The position numbers were made by a program, and so were the translations under genes. The notes beneath the pieces were generated by a model. That model was given only the letters and a program-made list of their open reading frames with translations. It made no database searches and was not told where the DNA came from. Positions 14,441 through 21,283 of a DNA stretch of 21,474 nucleotides are shown here, piece by piece. The stretch comes from Moduliflexus sp964602655 (GTDB lineage Bacteria; Moduliflexota; Moduliflexia; Moduliflexales; Moduliflexaceae): assembly GCA_964602655.1 (NCBI GenBank), contig CAZRSF010000091.1, positions 1 to 21,474 on the forward strand, written 5' to 3'. Positions within the stretch are counted from its first letter, which is position 1. Every line of letters starts with the position of its first letter.

Positions 14441-17400
14441 TTATTCTGCCGCCGTCAAAATCGCCTGGCACATCTTGCGGTCTGCGTCGTTGATATTCGG
14501 GTTCGTCGCGAGATAGTCCTGTAACCAAGCGCAACTCCGCTTCAGCAGATGGTCGAGATCAACATCCCAAAGTCGAATCGTCTGGTCGTCGCTGGCCGAC
14601 GCGAACAGCGACAGCGTCGGGCTGCTTGCCACGCTGTTGATCTGTCCGGTATGCCCGCGCAGCGTCGCTAACTCTTCGCCATGCTCGACATCCCAGATTT
14701 TGATGGTCTGATCTTGACTGCCGGAGACAAGCGCCTTGCCTTTCTGAATGAACACGAGGCTTGTCAGTGTACGCGAATGCCCCTTCAATGTGTTGATTTC
14801 TTTGCCGGTCGCGATGTCCCAGAGCTTGATGGTGTTATCGCCGCTGCCGGACGCTAATATGCGACTGTCGGGACTGAACGCTAACGCGCGGACAGCGACG
14901 CGATGGCCGGAAAATATCTGCAATTCCCGTCCCTGTGCCGCATCCCACAGGCGAATGCTCTGGTCTTCGCTGGCAGACGCCAACCATTTGCCATTCGGAC
15001 TGAACGCCACCGCCGGAACGCGATCTTGATGACCGTAAAGCGTATGCAGCAATTCGCCGGTCGCGACGTTCCAAACCTTCACTGTATGGTCTTCGCTGCC
15101 CGAAGCCAATAGTGCGCCATCCGGGCTGAAGCTGAGGCTGCGGATGATTTTGCCGTGCCCGGTCAGCGTGCGTTCTTCGGTCATGCTGTCAAGATTCCAG
15201 AGGTTGATAGACGCATCATGGCCGCCAGAGGCGAGCAGTCTGCCGTCAGGGCTGAATGCCACACTGCGCGCCGCGCCGAGATGCCCTTCGAATGTCCGAA
15301 CTTCGCGGTTGTCGGTCAGATTCCAAAGCGTGACCGTTCCGTCGGCATTTCCCGCAGCCAGCAACGGACGTTGCGGATGGAATGCGACGCTTTTCACCAG
15401 TTGATGCTGACTGCGTAAAGCATACGCCTCATGCGGTTCGCGGCGTTGCCAGAGTTTGATGGTGTGATCGTCGCTGCCCGACACTAACATGCTGCCGTCA
15501 GGCGTAAAGCGCAGTTGACCGACGGAATTGTAATGCCCTTTCCATTGTTCGATCTCTTTCCCATCCGCCACATTCCAGAGGCGAATCGTGCAATCGAATT
15601 CATCGCTGCCGGACGCGAGCAGTTCGCCATCCGGGCTGAAGGCCAGGCTGCGAACAGCGTCGGTATGTCCGCGCAGCGTCATGATTTCAGCGGATGTCTG
15701 AAGATTCCAGAGTTTAATCGTGCGGTCTTCCCCGGCAGTCGCGATGATCGCGCCGTCGGGATGCAGCGCCATGTCCCAGACCTGCCCGGTATGGCCGCGC
15801 AACGTTGCGGTCTCTTTCCCTGAAACGGCGTCCCAGATTTTGATCGTCGCATCTTCGCTGGCGGAAAGAATCACGTTCGGATCATGACTGTAACGCGCAA
15901 TAGTGACAGTTTCCGCATGGCCTGTCAAAATGCGCGTATTCGAGCCGCGTTCCACGTTCCAAATCAGGATCAGGCTGTCAGTTCCCGAAGAAAGCAACGT
16001 CTTGCTGTCAGGGCTGAAATCAAGGCTGCGTACCGTCCCGACATGGCCGACGAGCGTCTTCAACGCCGCGCCGTCAGCGAGATTCCACAGCCTGATCGAA
16101 CGATCCGTGCCGCCAGTGGCTAATATCTTTCCGTCAGGGCTGATCGCCGCCGCGCGAATGCCGCTTGCGTGCCCTTGCAGCGCATATCGCAGGCGACCGT
16201 CGGGAAGATGCCAGACGTTTGCCACCCGGTCGTGACTCCCTGACACCGCAAGCGTTCCGTCCGGGCTGAGCGCGAGGCATTCCACCGACAAGCTATGGCC
16301 TTCAAGACGGTTGCGCTCTCGAATCGTATCCGCAATTTCTCGCAGATTAAATACGATTTGCAATCCTAAAAACGGGGGAGCATTCAAGCGTTTTGCCATC
16401 GATCCCGCTCTGAGTCCGGCAAGCAGCGAGGCTAATTCGTCATGCGAGAGAAATTTGGCGCGCGAACTTTGCAGCAGCGCGTTCATCTGGTTGATGTCGG
16501 CGACGCGATGTTGCAGCACGACATCATTTCTCAGCAGGACAAAGGCAAAGATCGACAGGCCGATCAGCCCGGCGAACGCGAACCGCCCGATCCGCCTTTG
16601 CCAGAGGAGTTTGTGATGCGCTCGGAGGCTGGCGGTAATGAACCGAAGTTCCTCCGCGCCGAATTGGCGCAGCCGTTTCATCATCCAGATCTCGGCTTCA
16701 GCCAGAGGAAGGCCGCGCAGCAACGCGCTCTGATCCCCCTGATGATTTTTCCACTGGCGCAGCGCGACCCGCAGCCGCTCCTGCCACATTCGAAATTCCC
16801 GATCTGCTTCAAGCCACTCTCGCAACCGCTGCCAACCTGAAATCAGCGCTTCATGCACCAATTCTACCGTGCCGTCAGGCGCAGATGGCATTTCTGCCGA
16901 TGACGCTGCCGGAGGTTTTTGATTCGTGACAACCAAACGCGCATCGGCCAATTTGACGGCAACCGTCCAATTCTCCTCGCCGATTTCAGGACTGCTGGCG
17001 AGGCGGCGCGTGTCTTCGGTGCCTTCGCCGGGGCGGACTAACTGGGTAAAAATATGCTGCGCCCGCGCCTGTTCGTCGGGCGTCAGCGCATGATAAACCT
17101 GCTCGGCGTATGCGGCCAGCGCATGTTCGACGCCGCCGATGGCATTGTAGGCGGCGTGGGTCAGCGTCTGCCCCTGGCGATGTTCCCAAAGCTGGGTCAA
17201 CGCAAATTGAAGCAGCGGCAAACTCCCCGGCTCATCGCTGATGGTTTGCAGAATCCGGTCAGTCAAACCGTCCTCGATTGCCACGCCGCATTTTTGCGCA
17301 GGCGCTTCGATCACTTCCCGCAGGTCGTTGACATCCATCGGCGCAAGAATCAAGCCGGATCGCTGCAAATGCGCGGCGAATGGCGCAAATGACACCGCTT

Positions 17401-18625
17401 TTCCCAAAAAATCCGCGCGAAGCGCGAGCAGGATATTCCCGGCGATTCCTGATGTCCTAAACGCTGTTTCAAGTTCCATCAGCGCCTCAAGAAATCGGCG
17501 GCGCAGCGCGTCGTCGCGGCACAGCGTATATAGCTCTTCCAATTGGTCGAACATCACCAGCAGCGACCGTTCCGGCGCGGTTCGCTGTATCGCCTCGAAC
17601 ACGTCGAATAGACGGAGTTCTCCGCGTTGTAAGCGCTCGCTCATAGCGTTCATCTCAAGCAGGCGCTCGACTTCGCTTTGTTCGTGACAAAGGATCGGGA
17701 CGGCGACGGCGGCAACGGATCGAAACGGATCATTCCCCGGTCGCGCGGCGATGACGAGGCGCTCTTGCTGCAAATGAAGCTGCGGCAGCAATCCGGCGAA
17801 GACGAGCGATGATTTGCCGCTGCCGGACGCGCCGATCACCGACACTAAGACGTTTTGTTGCATCTCCTTAAGCAGTTGCGCGATGAAGGTCGTTCGCCCG
17901 AAGAAAAACGCGGTGTCTTGTTCGCGAAACGCAAAGAGGCCGCGATACGGATTGACGGACGCAATCGAAGGAACAGACGCTTCGCACGGGGCAGGAGACG
18001 GCGCGAACAACAGGGTGCAGAGGACATTCAACTCGGTCGGAAAGACCTTGAGAATGGTTTTTTGGTTCGTAAAATCATCTGGCGAAGCGTGCTGAAATTC
18101 TGCCAGCGAGAGCACGCGCAGCGCGGGATGACGCAGCAGGCGATCATCTACGGCCTGAAGATTCGGCTCAGGCGCGATAAAGAGGCGATCCGGCTGATCT
18201 TTTTCCAAAAACGCCTGGAGTTTCAATTCGAATCCCGGCGCTTGCACCGCCTCTAAAAACGGCTGTTTATCCGCGCCGAGATCAACGCTGCCGGTGCACC
18301 AGACATCGCCAGGAATCTCTGGAAAACGCCATGCTCTCGACCGGTTGATCAGGGCGAGCAGATAGGCTAAATTCTGCGAATTTCCGAAATACTTCTCTTC
18401 CGGTCGATCTTTGCGTTCATAAATCTTTCGTGTGGATACTGACGATTCGGGGGAGAGGAGCGTTGCCGCAGTATAGACTTTCGTCGTCAGGGTGATGACT
18501 TTCGGCGCGGCGGGTTCGTAATCGCTGCCGACAGGCGCATCATCGGCATGTAAAGCGACATAGCGGCCACATCCTAAAAAACGCTGTTCGCGTTCATTGA
18601 TATTCGGATAAGCAAAATGGAGCAT
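14441..18625 (-). CDS. nSTAND NTPase with 14 WD40 repeats and possible Lon-like N-terminal domain
   Basis: A 1394-residue protein. Residues 1-175 resemble a Lon (S16) protease domain: GNSQNLAYLLALI with Ser83 where Lon has GPSAG, VWCTGSVDL like VAMTGEITL, FELKLQAFL with Lys135 near the Lon lysine, and RLFIAPEPN like RVILPKDN; this is a tentative reading. Residues about 222-640 are an nSTAND NTPase with PYRGLFAFREQD, Walker A GASGSGKSS (265-273) and Walker B LLVMFDQLEE (355-364). A membrane helix spans about 680-697. Fourteen WD40 repeats (about 774-1360), enough for two seven-bladed propellers, precede a short tail with CAWLQDYLATNPNI typical of such proteins. STAND proteins are ATP switches that oligomerise on sensing a ligand. 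No effector other than the Lon-like domain is visible. Confidence 0.9.
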   Translation of the reverse strand: MLHFAYPNINEREQRFLGCGRYVALHADDAPVGSDYEPAAPKVITLTTKVYTAATLLSPESSVSTRKIYERKDRPEEKYFGNSQNLAYLLALINRSRAWRFPEIPGDVWCTGSVDLGADKQPFLEAVQAPGFELKLQAFLEKDQPDRLFIAPEPNLQAVDDRLLRHPALRVLSLAEFQHASPDDFTNQKTILKVFPTELNVLCTLLFAPSPAPCEASVPSIASVNPYRGLFAFREQDTAFFFGRTTFIAQLLKEMQQNVLVSVIGASGSGKSSLVFAGLLPQLHLQQERLVIAARPGNDPFRSVAAVAVPILCHEQSEVERLLEMNAMSERLQRGELRLFDVFEAIQRTAPERSLLVMFDQLEELYTLCRDDALRRRFLEALMELETAFRTSGIAGNILLALRADFLGKAVSFAPFAAHLQRSGLILAPMDVNDLREVIEAPAQKCGVAIEDGLTDRILQTISDEPGSLPLLQFALTQLWEHRQGQTLTHAAYNAIGGVEHALAAYAEQVYHALTPDEQARAQHIFTQLVRPGEGTEDTRRLASSPEIGEENWTVAVKLADARLVVTNQKPPAASSAEMPSAPDGTVELVHEALISGWQRLREWLEADREFRMWQERLRVALRQWKNHQGDQSALLRGLPLAEAEIWMMKRLRQFGAEELRFITASLRAHHKLLWQRRIGRFAFAGLIGLSIFAFVLLRNDVVLQHRVADINQMNALLQSSRAKFLSHDELASLLAGLRAGSMAKRLNAPPFLGLQIVFNLREIADTIRERNRLEGHSLSVECLALSPDGTLAVSGSHDRVANVWHLPDGRLRYALQGHASGIRAAAISPDGKILATGGTDRSIRLWNLADGAALKTLVGHVGTVRSLDFSPDSKTLLSSGTDSLILIWNVERGSNTRILTGHAETVTIARYSHDPNVILSASEDATIKIWDAVSGKETATLRGHTGQVWDMALHPDGAIIATAGEDRTIKLWNLQTSAEIMTLRGHTDAVRSLAFSPDGELLASGSDEFDCTIRLWNVADGKEIEQWKGHYNSVGQLRFTPDGSMLVSGSDDHTIKLWQRREPHEAYALRSQHQLVKSVAFHPQRPLLAAGNADGTVTLWNLTDNREVRTFEGHLGAARSVAFSPDGRLLASGGHDASINLWNLDSMTEERTLTGHGKIIRSLSFSPDGALLASGSEDHTVKVWNVATGELLHTLYGHQDRVPAVAFSPNGKWLASASEDQSIRLWDAAQGRELQIFSGHRVAVRALAFSPDSRILASGSGDNTIKLWDIATGKEINTLKGHSRTLTSLVFIQKGKALVSGSQDQTIKIWDVEHGEELATLRGHTGQINSVASSPTLSLFASASDDQTIRLWDVDLDHLLKRSCAWLQDYLATNPNINDADRKMCQAILTAAE

Positions 18626-18683
18626 GAGTGTGACGATGAATAGCTTTTATCGGTTTGTCAAGAAATTTGGCAGGAGTACTGTA

Positions 18684-18704
18684 CGTCGAAATCGTATTTC
18701 GACG
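18684..18704. repeat. CGAAAT-NNN-ATTTCG hairpin, copy 3
   Basis: CGTCGAAAT (18684-18692) and ATTTCGACG (18696-18704) are perfectly complementary around a CGT triloop, in the gap between the lipoprotein gene and the nSTAND gene. Confidence 0.8.
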
Positions 18705-18725
18705 CGAGCGCGACCGAGAAATATC

Positions 18726-18756
18726 GCTGTCGGACACGGTGAACGTGTCCGACAGC
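18726..18756 (-). repeat. 12-bp inverted repeat after the lipoprotein gene
   Basis: GCTGTCGGACAC (18726-18737) pairs perfectly with GTGTCCGACAGC (18745-18756) across a 7-base loop, six bases past the lipoprotein stop codon on the minus strand. No U-tract follows, so it may be a REP-like palindrome or a factor-dependent end rather than a classical terminator. Its core resembles the GTGTCAGACAC palindrome between pfs and luxS. Confidence 0.7.
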
Positions 18757-18762
18757 TTGCGT

Positions 18763-19068
18763 TTAATTTCTCCGCCGTTGATCGTATCGCTGGTCGTTAT
18801 TTTGCTGCTCTTGATACCCGTCGCACTGACCGTAATAATTACAGCGTTCGTATTCGCGAATGGCGTCGCCGGCGACTGCTCCCGCGACTCCTCCGACTGC
18901 CGCTCCAATTAGCGTGCTTTCGGAATCTTCGCCGATGTCATGCCCGACCACCGCGCCGATAGCTGCGCCGACGGCTGCGCCTTGCTGCATCCGATACGTC
19001 GGCCCGCAGCCCGTGCTGATGACGGTTGCGAGCATGAGCGCTACTGTCAAAAATCCAAGTTTTCTCAT
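18763..19068 (-). CDS. Glycine-zipper outer-membrane lipoprotein
   Basis: A 101-residue lipoprotein. The signal peptide (1-20) ends in the lipobox ISTGC, so Cys21 would be lipidated. A glycine-zipper region follows (about 29-68) with GAAVGAAIGAVVGHDIG and GAAVGGVAGAVAGDAI, two short Gly/Ala helices of the type found in SlyB/Lpp-like and OmpA-linked small lipoproteins. The C-terminal 30 residues are polar and rich in Gln, Asn, Tyr and Arg, with two more cysteines (CNYYGQC). The exact role is unknown; such proteins insert in or brace the outer membrane. It lies 137 bases upstream of the nSTAND gene on the same strand, but a hairpin in between makes cotranscription uncertain. Confidence 0.88.
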   Translation of the reverse strand: MRKLGFLTVALMLATVISTGCGPTYRMQQGAAVGAAIGAVVGHDIGEDSESTLIGAAVGGVAGAVAGDAIREYERCNYYGQCDGYQEQQNNDQRYDQRRRN

Positions 19069-19508
19069 AAGATGACCCCTCCTCCGCAGGCTATCGGCAA
19101 AGACAGTGTATCTCTTCTCGATATGCCGCGTGATAGGATAACACGAATATCATAACGACAATTTTCCGCGACCCACTACGTATAATATGCTGAAATATTC
19201 GCGGAAATACAAGTTATTACAACAATTTCTTGCATAATCTTATAGAGCAATGACCATGCCATGTAAGCCGCAGAGTCACCCAATCAAAGTCCGTTGCCCG
19301 TAATCGCTCACTTTTCCTTTGCTTACGGAGCAGCGCGTAATCAAAAGCCATGATGAGCAAATAAGAGCAATGACGGATTTCGGAAATTTAATTTCTGAAT
19401 ACGATAAAAGGCAGAAACAACAACACAGATTCTTTTACCGCAAAGGCGCGAAGACGCGAAGAATGATTTATTGACTTTGCGTCTTTGCGGTGAAAGTCGG
19501 AAAAAACG
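19069..19508. other. 440-base gene-free divergent intergenic region
   Basis: I see no convincing gene here. It separates the lipoprotein gene (minus) from moaC (plus) and should hold both promoters. A dyad of TTTCCGCGA (19163-19171) with TCGCGGAAA (19199-19207) flanks an exact TATAAT (19181-19186), a possible regulated -10 element for the plus strand without a good -35 partner. The part from 19437 to 19491 is an imperfect inverted repeat listed separately. The remainder has no visible structure. Confidence 0.6.
19437..19491. repeat. Imperfect inverted repeat of the ACCGCAAAGACGC type upstream of moaC
   Basis: The arm ACCGCAAAGGCGCGAAG (19437-19453) matches the reverse complement of 19475-19491 (CTTTGCGTCTTTGCGGT) at 15 of 17 positions, with a 21-base spacer. 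Sequences of this CGCAAAGACGC type are common dispersed intergenic repeats in many bacteria. It ends 17 bases before the moaC start and could form a leader hairpin. Confidence 0.7.
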
Positions 19509-20012
19509 ATGGAACAATTTACGCATTTTGACGAACACGGCCAATCGCGCATGGTGGATGTCAGCGACAAGGCCGTCACGCAGCGCGAAGCCGTCGCGCG
19601 AGGATGCGTACGGATGCAGCCGCAGACGTTTGAGATGATTATCAATAAAGCGATGTCGAAAGGCGACGTGCTGGAAGTGGCGCGCATCGCTGGGATTATG
19701 GGCGCAAAACAGACCAGCGCGTTGATTCCGCTCTGCCACCCGCTCAACCTGAACAGCGTGGAGATCGCGTATTATCTTCACGCTAAACGCGCGGAGATTG
19801 AAATTGAAGCGACGGCGCGAGTCACCGCGAAAACCGGCGTAGAGATGGAAGCGCTGACCGCCGTCACTGTGACGGCGCTGACGATTTACGACATGTGTAA
19901 AGCCGTTGATCGCGGCATGGTGATTTCGGACATCCGCCTGATTAAAAAAAGCGGAGGCAAAAGCGGCGTGGTTTTCCTGCATGAAATGTCAAATTCTCAA
20001 AATTCTGCTTGA
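19509..20012 (+). CDS. moaC: Cyclic pyranopterin monophosphate synthase MoaC
   Basis: A 167-residue MoaC, which with MoaA converts GTP to cyclic pyranopterin monophosphate in molybdenum cofactor synthesis. The conserved features are all visible: HFDEHGQSRMVDVSDK at the start, Lys51 in MSKGD, the Cys76-His77 pair in LIPLCHPL, GVEMEALTAV with Glu112, and IYDMCKA with Asp128 and Lys131. A cytoplasmic hexamer is expected. Length is normal; only the last eight residues or so run past the usual end. No other moa gene is in the window, so moaC is separated from the rest of the pathway here. The DnaJ-like gene follows after 124 bases with a palindrome between. Confidence 0.97.
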   Translation: MEQFTHFDEHGQSRMVDVSDKAVTQREAVARGCVRMQPQTFEMIINKAMSKGDVLEVARIAGIMGAKQTSALIPLCHPLNLNSVEIAYYLHAKRAEIEIEATARVTAKTGVEMEALTAVTVTALTIYDMCKAVDRGMVISDIRLIKKSGGKSGVVFLHEMSNSQNSA

Positions 20013-20088
20013 CTCTTGCACAGGAGTTGTTTACCACGAAACACACAAAAGACGCAAAAAAGTCACACTGAAAAATAAACGTCCACGC

Positions 20089-20121
20089 AGACCTCACAGG
20101 TCTTCAAGACCTGTGAGGTCT
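20089..20121. repeat. Perfect 16-bp-arm palindrome between moaC and the J-domain gene
   Basis: AGACCTCACAGGTCTT (20089-20104) and its exact complement (20106-20121) flank a single C. It lies 16 bases before the J-domain start codon. Just upstream, 20031-20066 is a degenerate ACGAAACACACAAAAGACGC stretch like other dispersed intergenic repeats. It may act as a terminator of moaC, a leader hairpin or a mobile palindrome; no T-run follows it. Confidence 0.85.
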
Positions 20122-20136
20122 CTCAACGGAGATTAT

Positions 20137-20805
20137 ATGCCAGTTCGCACGTATTATGATATTCTCGGCGTGCCCAAAACCGCCACTGTCGCCGACATTA
20201 AAAAAGCGTATCGTCAGGCGGCATTAAAGTATCATCCCGACCGCAATCCAAATAATCAAGAGGCGCAAGAACGCTTTCGCGAAGCCGCGGAAGCGTATGA
20301 AATCCTCTCCGATCCGGAACGCCGGAAACTTTACGATCAATACGGATCGGATTCGGAAAAACGCCGTCCGCAGAACGAACAACAACCGGAAGCCGAGTAT
20401 GCGCCGCCGCATCAAAAACCGTCAGACATTATGGAGGAACTCTACATCGAATTAGGCTGGCGTCTTGTCAAAGATTATGGCCGCCACATTCCGGCAGACG
20501 CTTTCGATGTCATGTTCATAGAAGAATTGCAGGCCGGGATTCATCTGCCGTTCGTCTATGAACGCACCAAGCACCCTTCAACCGGCGCGCCAGTCGTGTG
20601 GATGAAAAAAATCAAAAAAAGCGGCCTGAATCGCAAGACGCACTCAACCAAAGAGACCGAAGATGTTTCTTTTCTAAAGGAAGCGCTTGCGGAAGTCGGA
20701 TTATCGCCGAAAGACCTGTCGTTTTCGGATTTGCAGAAATTCGCGAAAGATACCGGCGTATCAATCGGCGTAAAAATTCTGAAAACGTTGGTCGGCAGAA
20801 AATAA
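20137..20805 (+). CDS. J-domain (DnaJ-like, class III) protein with unknown C-terminal region
   Basis: A 222-residue protein. Residues about 5-70 form a J domain: YYDILGVPKTATVADIKKAYRQ, the HPD motif at 33-35 that stimulates DnaK ATPase, and FREAAEAYEILSDPERRKLYDQYG. There is no Gly/Phe region, no zinc-finger and no DnaJ C-terminal domain, so it is a class III J protein that probably brings a particular client to DnaK. The rest (about 100-222), with EELYIELGWRLVKDYGRH and SDLQKFAKDTGVSIGVKILK, is not recognised. I use the ATG at 20137, preceded by ACGGAGA, because upstream in-frame sequence crosses the intergenic palindrome. Confidence 0.88.
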   Translation: MPVRTYYDILGVPKTATVADIKKAYRQAALKYHPDRNPNNQEAQERFREAAEAYEILSDPERRKLYDQYGSDSEKRRPQNEQQPEAEYAPPHQKPSDIMEELYIELGWRLVKDYGRHIPADAFDVMFIEELQAGIHLPFVYERTKHPSTGAPVVWMKKIKKSGLNRKTHSTKETEDVSFLKEALAEVGLSPKDLSFSDLQKFAKDTGVSIGVKILKTLVGRK

Positions 20806-20813
20806 CAGAGTAT

Positions 20814-20832
20814 GGCGAAATTGTATTTCGCC
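20814..20832. repeat. CGAAAT-NNN-ATTTCG hairpin, copy 4
   Basis: GGCGAAAT (20814-20821) and ATTTCGCC (20825-20832) are perfectly complementary with a TGT triloop. It follows the J-domain stop codon by eight bases and is in tandem with the next hairpin. Confidence 0.8.
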
Positions 20833-20834
20833 GT

Positions 20835-20853
20835 GCCGAAACGTAGTTTCGGC
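20835..20853. repeat. CGAAAC-NNN-GTTTCG hairpin, copy 5
   Basis: GCCGAAAC (20835-20842) and GTTTCGGC (20846-20853) pair perfectly with a GTA triloop, two bases after the preceding hairpin. Same size and layout as the other copies, with C/G in place of T/A next to the loop. Confidence 0.8.
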
Positions 20854-20873
20854 CTACGATACAAGGAGTTTCT

Positions 20874-21047
20874 ATGATAAAATGCGAAGAAGATCAATGT
20901 AAACATCTCGTGCCGATGAAAGATGTATTCGATGGGAATGAATTCGTGATCGGGTATAAATGCGAAGAAGGCTTTACGATTGAAACGAACGATACCGTTG
21001 GCTACGCCCGCATGGCAAACGAATGCGAGAAATACGAGAAGCGTGAG
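20874..21047 (+). CDS. Small four-cysteine protein, cut by the assembly gap
   Basis: 58 residues are readable before the N gap. Cysteines at 4, 9, 30 and 50 (IKCEEDQCKH, GYKCEEGF, NECEKYEK) could bind a metal or be redox-active; the protein is otherwise acidic and polar with no signal peptide or membrane helix. AAGGAG lies five bases before the ATG, so expression is likely. The real C-terminus is unknown because 10 unsequenced bases follow; TGA directly after the gap is not in frame if the gap is really 10 bases. I do not recognise the family. It is the last gene of the plus-strand run after the J-domain gene, separated by two tandem hairpins. Confidence 0.6.
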
Positions 21048-21057
21048 NNNNNNNNNN
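21048..21057. other. Assembly gap (10 N)
   Basis: Ten consecutive N, the usual arbitrary spacer placed between scaffolded contigs. The true distance and even the adjacency of the two sides are uncertain, and the sequence right of it looks foreign to the left. Confidence 0.95.
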
Positions 21058-21074
21058 TGACGCCACATCAAGCC

Positions 21075-21110
21075 AACAGCCCCGCCTGTCAAAAGACAGG
21101 CGGGGCTGTT
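21075..21110 (-). terminator. Hairpin terminator of the metallo-hydrolase fragment
   Basis: AACAGCCCCGCCTGTC (21075-21090) pairs perfectly with 21095-21110 around an AAAA loop, a 16-bp GC-rich stem. It lies 14 bases past the stop codon of the minus-strand hydrolase fragment. The U-tract is short (TGTT then GGC), but the form is that of an intrinsic terminator. Confidence 0.7.
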
Positions 21111-21124
21111 GCATTATTGGAAAT

Positions 21125-21283
21125 TTACATATCCATGGCCATGCGGCAATAGTAGTTGAACTGCCGCTCCCGCTCCAGGGTGGTCTGATCCATGTGGCCG
21201 GGGTAGACCTCATAGTCCCCCTCCAGCAGGCAGAGCTTCTTCAGGCTCAGCAGCTGCTGATCCATATCGCCGCCGGGGAAGTC
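21125..21283 (-). pseudogene. C-terminal fragment of a metallo-beta-lactamase-fold hydrolase (glyoxalase II-like)
   Basis: Read on the minus strand up to the TAA at 21127-21125, the frame gives DFPGGDMDQQLLSLKK, then DYEVYPGHMDQTTLERER and NYYCRMAMDM. FPGGD and YPGH..TT...ER are the C-terminal landmarks of the glyoxalase II-like branch of the MBL fold, with the PGH histidine a metal ligand. About 50 residues remain; the rest of the gene is replaced by mutL sequence on the opposite strand. Its codons end almost always in G or C (CTG, CTC, AAG, GAG, ACC), unlike the mixed third positions of neighbouring genes. It probably comes from another organism, perhaps a GC-rich Clostridia-type bacterium (guess), joined by assembly error. 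Confidence 0.7.

Noticed and set aside
14540..16310. Tandem DNA repeats or a CRISPR-like array in the WD40 region
   Set aside because: The periodic similarity is explained by WD40 coding repeats of about 126 bases; there are no identical repeats with unique spacers.
19341..19982. A 213-codon open frame on the minus strand opposite moaC
   Set aside because: It is antisense to a well-recognised MoaC, is low in recognisable motifs and very rich in His, Arg and Phe, as expected of the complement of biased codons.
20874..21152. Reading the small cysteine protein through the N gap into the following sequence
   Set aside because: The gap length is arbitrary and the sequence beyond it contains a terminator hairpin and a foreign fragment, so the continued frame is not meaningful.
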